Positions 1 through 11,150 of a stretch of DNA of 20,184 bases are shown here, one piece after another; positions within the stretch are counted from its first letter, which is position 1; every line of letters begins with the position of its first letter. The stretch spans positions 1-20,184 of the forward strand of contig JBIOYL010000293.1 in the NCBI GenBank assembly GCA_044870185.1, written 5' to 3'. The notes beneath the pieces are model-generated. The model was not told where the DNA came from and searched no databases. It saw only the letters and a program-made list of their open reading frames with translations. Both the position numbers and the translations under genes were made by a program. The stretch is from JBIOYL01 sp044870185 (GTDB lineage Bacteria; Actinomycetota; CALGFH01).

Positions 1-866
1 TGGCCGGCCTTCTCTCCCAGCTGTTCGGCACGAACCAGGGCAGGCAGGGCACGGGGTACGCCTGCCAGCGCGCCCATCTCGCCTTTTGCGGCGCGCTCGG
101 CTTCCTTCAGGCGGCGCCAGTTGCGCATGACTTCGTCTGCGTCTTGCACCTTGACGTCGCCGAAGACGTGCGGGTGGCGGCGGACCAGCTTGTCCACGAT
201 GCCGCGGGCGACGGCGTCGATGTCGAAGGCGCCGGCGTCCTCGGCGATCTGGGCGTGGAACACGACCTGCAGGAGCAGGTCGCCGAGCTCCTCGCGCAGG
301 TGCTCGGGGTCGCCCTCGTCGATCGCGTCGAGCACCTCGTAGGACTCCTCGACGAGATGGCGGGCCAGCGAGCGATGGGTCTGCTCGCGGTCCCAGGGGC
401 AGCCGTCCGGGCCGCGCAGCCGGCGCTCGATGGCCACCAGGTCGAGCAGCGCCGAGCCCTTGGGCTCACCCAGCGGGTACACCGCCTCGACCTCGATGTG
501 GCTGCGCGCCGCCCGGTCGGAGACGAGCTGCACCAGCGGGCCGTCGTTGCGCGGCGGCAGCAGCAGCGTGGCCTCGCCGCGCCGCTCGGCGACCGCGAGC
601 AGCGCGTCGGCCCGCCGGCGGGCCTCGGCGACCCCCTCCGCGTCCAGCCCCTGGCCGATGAGCAGCAGGTCACGGCCGACCGGGCCGGTGTCGGCGGCAG
701 GGGCGAGCACCTCCCAGTCGATCTCGCCCACCTCCAGGGCCGGGATCGACGGATGCTCGGCGTCCAGCACGTACACCGGCTTGGCCGCCTCCAGCGCCCG
801 CCACGTCTGCGGCGGGAACAGCAGGGGAAAGCGCGGGCTGGAGGCGACCAGGACGACCCGGGCCAT
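1..866 (-). CDS. mazG: MazG-family nucleoside triphosphate pyrophosphohydrolase (3' end cut by window edge)
   Basis: MazG hydrolyses (d)NTPs to the monophosphate and pyrophosphate in the cytoplasm, cleaning the nucleotide pool. The 288 visible residues show a divergent N-terminal region (about 1-140) followed by the MazG domain. Seen are GCPWDREQTH at 155-164, an EExxE helix motif (E174, E177) and EELGDLLLQ at 192-200 (E193, D196), which are the metal-binding acidic residues of the family. The layout matches the longer mycobacterial type rather than the short one. The ATG lies 3 bp after the stop of the foldase lipoprotein gene with no clear Shine-Dalgarno of its own, so translation is probably coupled. 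The frame runs off the left edge. The last 48 visible codons (positions 1-146) use many A/T-ending codons (CAA, GAA, GCA, AAA, GTA, CGT, GTT), unlike the rest of the gene. Confidence 0.93.
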   Translation of the reverse strand, partial: MARVVLVASSPRFPLLFPPQTWRALEAAKPVYVLDAEHPSIPALEVGEIDWEVLAPAADTGPVGRDLLLIGQGLDAEGVAEARRRADALLAVAERRGEATLLLPPRNDGPLVQLVSDRAARSHIEVEAVYPLGEPKGSALLDLVAIERRLRGPDGCPWDREQTHRSLARHLVEESYEVLDAIDEGDPEHLREELGDLLLQVVFHAQIAEDAGAFDIDAVARGIVDKLVRRHPHVFGDVKVQDADEVMRNWRRLKEAERAAKGEMGALAGVPRALPALVRAEQLGEKAG

Positions 867-869
867 GGC

Positions 870-1883
870 CTACGGCGTGGTCGTGGGCGGCGCCGCGCCC
901 TGCCCGCCGGCGCCGGGCGCGCCCTGCTGGCCGAGCCCCGGCGCCACGGTCGTCTGCACCGCCGTCCTGCGCGCGACGACCTGCCCGCTGGCCGCGTCCC
1001 AGGCCCCGAAGCGCGGGTTCACGGTCACCTTGGCCGCGTGCACCTGGCCGGCGAACCAGGTCTGGAACGCCTGCCGGCGGCGCTGGTCGAAGGTCTGCCT
1101 GGCCTGGTCGACGGAGGGGACCGTCAAGCCGGTCACCTGTAGGACGTGGTAGCCGAAGCGGGTGCGCACCGGGTCGGAGACCGGCGAGGCGCAGGCCCCG
1201 TTCGCCTTGCCCCTGCAGGTCCCCTGGCCGGCCAGTGCGACCATGGCCCGGTCGAACTCCGGCACGGTCTGGCCGGCGTACAGCACGCCGAGGTCGCCGC
1301 CCCGGTCCCTGGAGCCGGGGTCGGTCGAGTGGCGGGCGGCGATCGCCTTCCAGTCGCCGCCGTGGGCGAGCTGCTGCTGCACGGCGGCGGCGGTCGCCTG
1401 GTCGGCGACCAGGACGTGGCGGACGTGGAGGCCGATCAGGCTGCGGTCCCCCGCCTTGAGCCGGGCGGCGAGCTGGGCGTTGGTCTGGGCGGGGATGAGC
1501 TTGTCGACCACGCCTTCGACCAGCACCTCGGCCCGGGCCCGCTCGGGCAGCAGCGGGTCGTTGTCACCCTGGGCGGTGGCCTGCTGGATCTGCCGGTCGA
1601 TCTGGTCGCCGCTGGCTCTTGAGCCGGTGGCCAGCGCCGCGTCCGTGGCGATGCGCAGGTCGATGAGCTGGCTGAGCGTCTGGCGGGCGATGGTCGCCCC
1701 GTCGGTCGGGCTGCCCGGCTGGGTGGGCTGGGCCTTGCGTTTGGCGACGATCGGCTCGAGCTGGGAGACCGTGATCGCGGAGCCGTTGACCACGGCCGCC
1801 TGGTCGGCGGTGATCGCCTGGCGGCCGCAGCCGGCGGCGACGACGGCGAGCAGGGCGAGCGGGATGAGCAGCGGGCGACGCAC
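870..1883 (-). CDS. Peptidyl-prolyl cis-trans isomerase lipoprotein (SurA/PrsA-like, parvulin domain)
   Basis: Probable membrane-anchored extracytoplasmic foldase of 337 aa. The GTG start at 1883 follows a GAGG ribosome site by 7 bp and yields a lipoprotein signal peptide: basic RR at 2-3, a hydrophobic stretch, then lipobox AAGC with Cys19. Residues 25-140 look like a SurA-type N-terminal helical domain, and 150-252 form a parvulin (PpiC) domain with HVRHVLV, DPGSRDRGGDLG and RFGYHVLQV motifs. Between strand elements of the parvulin domain is a longer than usual loop (about 219-236) holding two cysteines, C223 and C231. The C-terminus is a Gly/Pro/Ala/Thr-rich tail. The gene starts 37 bp after mfd and ends 3 bp before mazG, the usual actinobacterial arrangement. 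The open frame continues upstream into mfd, but that part has no homology-like features and would bury the signal peptide, so I rejected the longer start. Confidence 0.9.
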   Translation of the reverse strand: MRRPLLIPLALLAVVAAGCGRQAITADQAAVVNGSAITVSQLEPIVAKRKAQPTQPGSPTDGATIARQTLSQLIDLRIATDAALATGSRASGDQIDRQIQQATAQGDNDPLLPERARAEVLVEGVVDKLIPAQTNAQLAARLKAGDRSLIGLHVRHVLVADQATAAAVQQQLAHGGDWKAIAARHSTDPGSRDRGGDLGVLYAGQTVPEFDRAMVALAGQGTCRGKANGACASPVSDPVRTRFGYHVLQVTGLTVPSVDQARQTFDQRRRQAFQTWFAGQVHAAKVTVNPRFGAWDAASGQVVARRTAVQTTVAPGLGQQGAPGAGGQGAAPPTTTP

Positions 1884-1920
1884 GGGCAGTCCTCGGATCG
1901 GTGGATCGGTCGGCCGGTGG

Positions 1921-5472
<3,552 letters not shown>

Positions 5473-5513
5473 GCGGGACGGCCTCCAGGACGATCGTGAT
5501 CGGGCACGCGCGA

Positions 5514-5543
5514 CACCCCCCGACCGGCGCGGGTCGGGGGGTG
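5514..5543 (-). terminator. Perfect 12-bp hairpin between the AI-2E gene and mfd
   Basis: Positions 5514-5525 (caccccccgacc) are the exact reverse complement of 5532-5543, with a 6-nt loop. It lies 39 bp after the AI-2E stop and 41 bp before the mfd start. No T tract follows on the minus strand, so it is either a U-less actinobacterial-type terminator or a structured element in the mfd leader. A weak -10-like TAGGCT occurs just upstream at 5562-5557 (minus strand), which would place the hairpin inside the mfd 5' UTR. Confidence 0.6.
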
Positions 5544-5581
5544 GAACGACGCACCAAGCCTAACGCAGGCGGCGGACAGCG

Positions 5582-6934
5582 CTATTCCCGCCGTGTGGCC
5601 GGCCGGCCGGGCCGGGCGGCCGCTTCGCGCTCCCCAGTCGCCTCGGGCGCCGTTTCACGCCCCGCCGCCGCGGGCGGGACGCCGTGCTCCCCGGCCGCCT
5701 CGGGCGCCGCATCGCGCTCGTGCGCCTGCTCGGCGGCGGGCCCGGTCACGGGCACCTCGTCCTCGCCGACGGTCGGGACGGCCTTGGGACGGCCCCGGTA
5801 GGCGTCGTACAGGTCGCGGGCCACCACGCTGATGACCCCGGCGACCGGGATGGCCAGCAGCGCGCCGAGGAAGCCGAACAGCTCGACGCCGACGAGCACG
5901 CTGACCACCACGGTGAGGGCGGACAGCTGCACGGTCCTGGACATGATGACCGGCTGCAGCAGGTGGTTCTCGGCCTGCTGGTAGACGATGAAGAACACGA
6001 TCACCACGATGGCCGCGACCCAGGAGTGCAGCGCGGCCACCCCGACCGCCACGATCGCACCGAGCGTGGCGCCGACCAGGGGAATCAGGTCGGCGAAGCC
6101 CACCCAGAGCGCGACCACGCCCTTGTAGGGCACCCCCAGGATCCACAGCACGACGAAGGTCAGGGCGCCGGCGATGACGCTGATGAGCAGGTTGCCGGTC
6201 ATGTAGCCGACGACCGCCTTGGAGCAGTCGGCGGCGACCCGGCGCACGTGCTCCTGGCGTCGCTCCGGGAGCGAGGCCAGCCAGGCGGCCAGCAGGCCCG
6301 GTCCCTGCAGGACCATCAGGAAGGTGAGCACCAGGATCGTGACCAGCGCCACCGCGGTCGAGAAGACCGAGCGCAGCACGCCGATGGCCGGGGTGGTGAG
6401 GCGGCTGGAGAAGTCGCGCAGGCGGCCCTGGTTGCGCTCGACGTACTGGTCGATCTTGTAGCGCTTGACCAGGCGGCCGATCGGTCCCTTGCCCTGCTGG
6501 GCCTGCTGGACGTAGGTGGGGATCTTGTCGATGAACTGTGGCCCCTCCTTGGCCAGCGGCCGCACGAACAGGGTGACGACGCCGGCCAGGAACACGAAGC
6601 CGATGAAGAACACGATCAGGGTGGCCAGCGACCGGCGCACGTGCAGGCGACGCTCGACCACGTCGGCGAGCGGCCCGACGATGACGGCGAGGAAGGCGGA
6701 CACGACGATCCAGGTCAGGATGCGGCGGATCTCCCAGGCGAGCGCCAGGACGGCCAGCGTGGCCAGTACCATCCCGATGGTGACGGCGATGCTGCGGACC
6801 GGCACCCGCTCCCGCGGCCGCTGCCGCTCCCCCTCCGGTGCCCGCTCCGACTCCGATGGCCGCTGCCGCTCTGGCACCCGCTCCCGCTCCGGCGGCCGCT
6901 CCGCCGCCTGCTCCTGCCGCCGCTGCCGCGTCAC
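5582..6934 (-). CDS. AI-2E family transporter (PerM/YdiK-type membrane protein)
   Basis: 450-aa inner-membrane protein of the AI-2E exporter/PerM family; members have been linked to autoinducer-2 export or to ion antiport, and the substrate cannot be read from sequence. Hydrophobic segments lie near 50-68, 72-90, 103-126, 187-210, 250-268, 272-302, 306-318 and 337-375. Family hallmarks are ADLIPLVGATLG (281-292) and QQAENHLLQPVIMSR (319-333). The cytoplasmic N-terminus (2-47) is low-complexity, rich in Glu, Arg and Pro, and the C-terminal 70 residues are Ala/Glu-rich, so both ends look disordered. The GTG start at 6934 was chosen because it follows the dehydratase stop by 2 bp with an AAAGG site 9 bp upstream; the frame stays open far upstream but only as dehydratase shadow. 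No luxS or quorum-sensing gene is present here, so a signalling role is unsupported. Confidence 0.9.
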   Translation of the reverse strand: MTRQRRQEQAAERPPERERVPERQRPSESERAPEGERQRPRERVPVRSIAVTIGMVLATLAVLALAWEIRRILTWIVVSAFLAVIVGPLADVVERRLHVRRSLATLIVFFIGFVFLAGVVTLFVRPLAKEGPQFIDKIPTYVQQAQQGKGPIGRLVKRYKIDQYVERNQGRLRDFSSRLTTPAIGVLRSVFSTAVALVTILVLTFLMVLQGPGLLAAWLASLPERRQEHVRRVAADCSKAVVGYMTGNLLISVIAGALTFVVLWILGVPYKGVVALWVGFADLIPLVGATLGAIVAVGVAALHSWVAAIVVIVFFIVYQQAENHLLQPVIMSRTVQLSALTVVVSVLVGVELFGFLGALLAIPVAGVISVVARDLYDAYRGRPKAVPTVGEDEVPVTGPAAEQAHERDAAPEAAGEHGVPPAAAGRETAPEATGEREAAARPGRPATRRE

Positions 6935-6936
6935 CG

Positions 6937-7893
6937 TCAGTCGCCTTTCGGGAGCAGGGGGACGACCACGTCGAGGTCGACGTTGCCGCCGGACAGGATG
7001 GTGCCGACCCGGGCGCCGGCGACCCCGGGCACCTTGCCGGCGAGCAGGGCGGCGACCGCGGCCGCCCCGGCCGGCTCGGCAACCACTTTCATGCGCTCCA
7101 TGACGAAGCGGGTGCCCGCGAGGATCTCCGCCTCGCCGAGCAGCACGACCTGGTCGACCAGCCGGCGAAACAGCGGGAAGGTGACCGGCCCGGCGAAGGG
7201 CGCGCACAGCCCGTCGGCGACCGACCTGGGCACGATCGGCACCGGGTGGCCGGCGGCCAGCGCGGCGCTCAGCGCGGCCGCGCCCTCGGGCTCGACCCCG
7301 ACGACCCGGCAGGCCGGGTTGGCGTGCTTGACGGCCAGCGCCGTGCCGCAGGCGAGCCCGCCGCCGCCCACGCACACGACCAGCACGTCGAGCGGCCCGG
7401 CGTCGGCGACCAGCTCCAGCCCGCACGTGCCCTGGCCGGCGACGATCTCGGGGTCGTCGAACGGGTGCACGAAGGTGAGCCCGCGCTCGGCCCGCAGCCG
7501 CTCGCACTCGGCGAAGGCCTCCACGGTGGTGTCGCCATGCAGCACCACCTCGGCGCCGTAGCCCGCGCAGGCGGCCACCTTGGCGGCGGGCGCGTCGGTC
7601 GGCATCACCACGGTCGCCTTGGCGCCCACCTCGGCGGCGGCCCAGGCCAGCGCGGCGGCGTGGTTGCCGGCCGACACGCCCACGAGCCCCCGCTCACGCG
7701 CCTCGCCGGGCAGCGTGAGCAGGCGGTTGAGCGCCCCGCGGACCTTGAAGGAGCCGGTCTTCTGGAACGCCTCCGCCTTGACCAGCACGGTCGCGCCCGT
7801 GCGGCCGTCGAGCGTGGCCGACGTGAGCACCGGCGTGCGGTGCACCCTGCCTTCGATCCTGGCCGCCGCGGCCCGTACCGCCTGGATGTCCAC
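6937..7893 (-). CDS. PLP-dependent threonine/serine ammonia-lyase (fold type II)
   Basis: 318-aa cytoplasmic enzyme expected to deaminate threonine to 2-oxobutyrate or serine to pyruvate. The PLP lysine is K50 in KTGSFKVRG; SAGNHA (74-79) is the substrate loop, CVGGGGL (174-180) the phosphate-binding glycine loop and SGGN (301-304) the C-terminal cofactor contact. There is no C-terminal ACT domain, so it resembles the catabolic TdcB or serine racemase type rather than isoleucine-feedback-regulated IlvA; the two functions cannot be separated by eye. The GTG start at 7893 has GGAGG 5 bp upstream. The gene begins after a 205-bp gap following the ABC permease and is followed after 2 bp by the AI-2E family gene, suggesting translational coupling of the two. 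Confidence 0.9.
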   Translation of the reverse strand: MDIQAVRAAAARIEGRVHRTPVLTSATLDGRTGATVLVKAEAFQKTGSFKVRGALNRLLTLPGEARERGLVGVSAGNHAAALAWAAAEVGAKATVVMPTDAPAAKVAACAGYGAEVVLHGDTTVEAFAECERLRAERGLTFVHPFDDPEIVAGQGTCGLELVADAGPLDVLVVCVGGGGLACGTALAVKHANPACRVVGVEPEGAAALSAALAAGHPVPIVPRSVADGLCAPFAGPVTFPLFRRLVDQVVLLGEAEILAGTRFVMERMKVVAEPAGAAAVAALLAGKVPGVAGARVGTILSGGNVDLDVVVPLLPKGD

Positions 7894-8009
7894 CGAGTCC
7901 TCCGTTGTCCTTCGTGCGAGTGGTGATCCCCGGGGCCGGTGACCGGCCGCTGCCGGCGGCCGTGCCGGTGGTGGCACGGACGGCTCCTGACCGGCCCCGC
8001 ACAGCCAGG

Positions 8010-8015
8010 ATGGTA
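8010..8015 (-). promoter_or_regulatory. Possible -10 element upstream of the dehydratase gene
   Basis: The 205-bp gap 7894-8098 holds a TACCAT hexamer at 8015-8010 (minus strand), the same -10-like word seen upstream of ispE. No -35 match lies at the proper spacing; a TTGACG lies 38 bp upstream, too far. A transcript would begin near 8003 and leave a leader of about 110 nt in which I recognise no riboswitch or T-box. I see no gene in this gap. Confidence 0.22.
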
Positions 8016-8098
8016 GAACCTCGGCGGCAGCGCCTCCCGCCGTCTGGTTCGAGCACGTCAACCCCCGAGGCCTTCGAGGCGGTGAGCAGGTGACAGTG

Positions 8099-9709
8099 TC
8101 AGCGGCTGCCGACCGCGGCGCGCAGGATCTCCGGCGCCCGCCGCTCGAAGGTGCGGGCGGCCAGCCGTACGGCGGCCAGGTAGACCAGCGCGCCGTAGGC
8201 GCCGGCGAGCGGCAGGGTGAGCCCATACCAGCGCGCGCCGGCGGCGACCGGCCAGGCGACCGCCGCGGCGACCGGGACGAGCAGCAGCGACACGGCCGAG
8301 AAGGCGCCGAGCTGGAACAGCATGACCGTGCAGCCCTGCTGCTCGGAGGTGGCCAGCAGGTTCGCGTCGTCGTCGGGCACCGGGTAGGGCAGCAGCGCCG
8401 ACGACAGCGAGCCGACGGCGAGCGTGACCGCCAGCGTCGCGGGGCTGGCGGCGAGCCCGACCAGGGTGGCGTCGACCCGCCCGGTCACCGCGGCCAGCAG
8501 CAGCCCGGCCCCGGCCACCCCGGCGAGCAGGACCACGGCGAGCGCCAGGTGCTTGCCGACCAGCAGCTCGCGGGCCCGCACGGGCAAGGCGAGCAGCACC
8601 GCCAGCGGCCGCCCCTCCCAGCCGAAGGCGTTGAAGCCGACGTTGAGGCTGCCGAACAGCACGACGGCGGGCAGCAGCAGCGCCGGCTCGAGCGTGCGCG
8701 GCCCGAGCCCGACCCGCCCGCGCACGAGCCCGGCGGCGACCAGCACGAGCGAGGTGACGATGGCCGACACCCAGGCCGCCCGCAGCCGCGGCGCCCGCCA
8801 GGCATAGCGCAGGTCCTTGGCGGCCAGCGCGAGCACGGGGCCGCCGCGCCGCCCGGCCAGGCGGCGGCCCCGCAGCGCCGAGCGGGCGCCGCGCGGTGGC
8901 CGGGTCATCGACCGTTGCAGGGCGGCATACCAGACGACCAGCAGGATGGCCAGCACGGCGGCCGACTCGAAGGCCCAGGCGAGCGCGCCGAAGCGGTCGC
9001 CGGCGGCCGCGTGCAGGACCACCTGGGCGGCCGTGCCGGGCGGGGTGAACTGCAGGTAGCGGGACAGCCCGAAGCGGACGAGCAGGTCCCCGCCCGTCCC
9101 CTGGCCTGCGGCGGCGGGTGCGGGGTGGGTGAGCGGGCCGGCCTCGGCGAAGCGGACCAGCAGCCACATGGCCGCGGCGACCAGCGGCACCAGCAGGGCG
9201 AGCAGCTCGCGTGTGGGCCGGTTGCGCAGGAACCCGGAGGCCACGGTGACCAGCACCTGGTTGCCGACCAGCACGTGGGCCAGGCCGAGGGCCAGGCCGG
9301 CCACGACCAGCGGCCGCGCGCCGAAGCCGGCCAGGGCGGCGAGGAAGAACACGCCGCCGAACAGGGTCGGCAGGCCGATCAGGCCCGCTCCGAGCAGGCC
9401 GGCGACGAGCTCCCAGGGGCGCAGCGGGTAGACGGCCAGCCGGGCCGGCGTGAGCCCCTCGGTCAGGCTCACCGCCATGGCCGGCAGGAGCAGCCAGAGC
9501 ACCCAGACCACGAACAGCACGACCACCAGCAGCTCCCCGGCGGCCGGCGGGTCCAGGCGCCAGTAGCCGGCCAGGGTGGCCAGGGCGAGCAGCCCGGTGA
9601 GCGGCAGCAGCCCGACGAGCGCGAGCACCAGGGCCAGCCCACGACGCCAGTCCCTGGTCGCGGCGTTGCGGGCCAGCCGCCACTTCAGCCAGACGAGGCG
9701 GACAACCAC
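8099..9709 (-). CDS. ABC-2 type transporter permease
   Basis: 536-aa polytopic membrane protein with roughly ten or more hydrophobic segments, in two halves separated by a basic, Arg/Gly-rich cytoplasmic stretch near the middle (RPPRGARSALRGRRLAGRRG). It should form the channel of an exporter with the ATPase encoded just upstream; the substrate is unknown. The GTG start at 9709 overlaps the last 25 bp of the ATPase gene and has GGAG about 7 bp upstream; no other in-frame ATG/GTG fits better. Such large two-part permeases next to an EcsA-like ATPase are typical of poorly characterised ABC-2 exporters. The frame stays open through the ATPase gene in a different phase, which is a GC artefact. 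The stop overlaps an 11-bp palindrome at 8091-8101. Confidence 0.82.
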   Translation of the reverse strand: MVVRLVWLKWRLARNAATRDWRRGLALVLALVGLLPLTGLLALATLAGYWRLDPPAAGELLVVVLFVVWVLWLLLPAMAVSLTEGLTPARLAVYPLRPWELVAGLLGAGLIGLPTLFGGVFFLAALAGFGARPLVVAGLALGLAHVLVGNQVLVTVASGFLRNRPTRELLALLVPLVAAAMWLLVRFAEAGPLTHPAPAAAGQGTGGDLLVRFGLSRYLQFTPPGTAAQVVLHAAAGDRFGALAWAFESAAVLAILLVVWYAALQRSMTRPPRGARSALRGRRLAGRRGGPVLALAAKDLRYAWRAPRLRAAWVSAIVTSLVLVAAGLVRGRVGLGPRTLEPALLLPAVVLFGSLNVGFNAFGWEGRPLAVLLALPVRARELLVGKHLALAVVLLAGVAGAGLLLAAVTGRVDATLVGLAASPATLAVTLAVGSLSSALLPYPVPDDDANLLATSEQQGCTVMLFQLGAFSAVSLLLVPVAAAVAWPVAAGARWYGLTLPLAGAYGALVYLAAVRLAARTFERRAPEILRAAVGSR

Positions 9710-10458
9710 GCCAGCTCCGTCGTGGCGAGTGCCTCCGCCCCTACCAGGCGGAGGAAGAGCTCGTCGAGGTCGGCCACGCCGTGCTCGCGGCAGAGCCCGT
9801 CGACCGTGCCCTCGGCCACCAGCCGGCCCCGGTCGATCAGGCCGACCCGGTCGGCGATGCGCTCGACCAGCGCCATGACGTGCGAGGTCATGACCACGCA
9901 GGCGCCGCTGGCCACGGCCCGGCGGAGCACCTGGCGCATGGTCCGCGCCGAGATCGGGTCGACCGACTCGAACGGCTCGTCCAGAAACAGCACCCGCGGG
10001 GAGTGGATGACCGCGGCGGCCAGGGCGATCTTCTTCTTCATGCCCTGGGAGTAGTCGGCGATCAGCCGGTCGGCGTCCCCCTCCAGCCCGAGCACGGCGA
10101 GCAGCTCGACCCGCCGGCGGGCGACCTCGGCCGGTGGCAGGCGGTGCATGTGGGCGGCGAACTCCAGGTACTCGGCGCCGGTCAGCCGCTCGTACAGGTT
10201 GAGCGTGTCGGGCAGGACGCCGATGCGGCGCTTGGCCCGGACCGGGTCGCGCCACAGGTCGACGCCGTCGACCAGCACGCGGCCCTGGTCCGGCCGCAGC
10301 ATGCCGACGCTCATGCGGATCGTGGTCGTCTTGCCGGCGCCGTTCGGGCCGACCAGGCCGTAGAACACGCCCGGCTCCAGGGCGATGTCGATGCCGGCCA
10401 CCGCCTGGTTGGCGCCGAAGCGCTTGCGCAGGCCCTGGATCTGCAGTGCGGGCAACAT
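9685..10458 (-). CDS. ABC transporter ATP-binding protein (ABC-2 / EcsA-like)
   Basis: 257-aa cytoplasmic nucleotide-binding subunit. Walker A GPNGAGKT (37-44), signature YSQGMKKK (136-143), Walker B VLFLDEP (156-162) with catalytic E161, and switch histidine H193 in TSH are present, so it should be an active ATPase. The Q-loop position reads LPDTLNLYERLT with D84 where glutamine is common, a variation known in EcsA/NatA-like ATPases. The C-terminal 35 residues extend past the core fold. The ATG at 10458 has GGAGG only 2 bp upstream, unusually close; no alternative in-frame ATG or GTG fits, but the next codon, TTG, would have better spacing. It overlaps the permease gene by 25 bp, so the two are co-translated. 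The 85-bp gap after pth shows no convincing promoter. Confidence 0.92.
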   Translation of the reverse strand: MLPALQIQGLRKRFGANQAVAGIDIALEPGVFYGLVGPNGAGKTTTIRMSVGMLRPDQGRVLVDGVDLWRDPVRAKRRIGVLPDTLNLYERLTGAEYLEFAAHMHRLPPAEVARRRVELLAVLGLEGDADRLIADYSQGMKKKIALAAAVIHSPRVLFLDEPFESVDPISARTMRQVLRRAVASGACVVMTSHVMALVERIADRVGLIDRGRLVAEGTVDGLCREHGVADLDELFLRLVGAEALATTELAWLSASSG

Positions 10459-10543
10459 GGCCTCCGTGGTGGCGCGTGCGTGCCGGGCCGGGCATCCGCA
10501 GGTCGTCCCCGGCCAGCACGGGACGATACCGCACCGGGTCCGG

Positions 10544-11131
10544 TCAGTGGTTGTGGCGGTCCTGCGCCCGCTCCAGCGGCAGTCGGACCAGGTCGAGCGC
10601 CGCGTCCGCGCCACGCCGGACCAGCACGCCGAAGTCCTCGGAGCACCGCTTGGGGATCGGCTCGAGCACGTAGTCGGCCGGGTCCTGGCGGCCGGGGGGG
10701 CGGCCGACGCCCAGGCGGACGCGCAGGAAGTCGGGCGAGGAGAGCGCCTTCACGATATCCTTCAGGCCGTTGTGCCCGGCTGTGCCGCCGTCGCGGCGCA
10801 CCTGGATCTTGCCATCGGCCAGGTCGATGTCGTCGTGCACGACGACGACCCGCTCGACCGGGGTCTTGTAGTAGCGGGCGAGCAGCGACGCCGGCCCGCC
10901 CGACTCGTTGACGTAGCCGTTGGGCCGGGCGAGCACGATGCGCGTCTCGCCGTCGCGGACCTCGGCGACCAGCGCCCGGTTGCGCGAGGCGCGCAGCCGC
11001 ACGCCGAAGCGCTCGGCCAGGACGGCCACCGCCATCGCGCCGGCGTTGTGGCGCGTGTTGGCGTACTGGTCGCCCGGGTTGCCGAGCCCGAGCACGATCC
11101 AGGGGGCCGCGTCGGCCAGGTCGTCGGCCAT
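10544..11131 (-). CDS. pth: Peptidyl-tRNA hydrolase
   Basis: 195-aa cytoplasmic enzyme that recycles tRNA by cleaving the ester bond of prematurely released peptidyl-tRNA. Visible family features: LGLGNPGDQYANTRHNAG with catalytic H28, N75 in the YVNESG motif, VVHDDIDL with D100, and GGTAGHNGLKD with N121; these match the E. coli catalytic His, Asp and Asn residues. The segment RPNGYVNESG departs from the common (K/P)xTxMNxSG but keeps the key Asn. It starts at an ATG 19 bp after the rplY stop with GAGG about 10 bp upstream, so rplY and pth form an operon, as in most actinobacteria. Confidence 0.96.
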   Translation of the reverse strand: MADDLADAAPWIVLGLGNPGDQYANTRHNAGAMAVAVLAERFGVRLRASRNRALVAEVRDGETRIVLARPNGYVNESGGPASLLARYYKTPVERVVVVHDDIDLADGKIQVRRDGGTAGHNGLKDIVKALSSPDFLRVRLGVGRPPGRQDPADYVLEPIPKRCSEDFGVLVRRGADAALDLVRLPLERAQDRHNH

Positions 11132-11150
11132 GTCGAGGTTGCCTCGGGGA

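Noticed and set aside
5582..6934. Quorum-sensing (autoinducer-2) system
   Set aside because: The family name is historical; no luxS, lsr or receptor gene is nearby, and many family members do not transport AI-2.
5684..7561. A plus-strand open frame of 625 codons opposite the AI-2E and dehydratase genes
   Set aside because: Composition-driven shadow rich in Asp, Gly, Arg and Gln, with no recognisable fold, while the minus strand encodes two clear families.
7894..8098. Riboswitch, T-box or small gene in the 205-bp gap before the dehydratase
   Set aside because: No tRNA-like specifier, antiterminator or known aptamer core is visible, and no frame has a ribosome site with plausible coding content.
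8091..8101. 11-bp palindrome tgacagtgtca at the end of the ABC permease gene
   Set aside because: It overlaps a stop codon, is single and short, and is far from any good promoter; operator function cannot be supported.
8058..9683. Minus-strand open frame of 541 codons in another phase of the ABC permease
   Set aside because: Its product is Arg/Ala/Gly/Pro-rich without hydrophobic segments, whereas the frame ending at 8099 gives a coherent polytopic protein.
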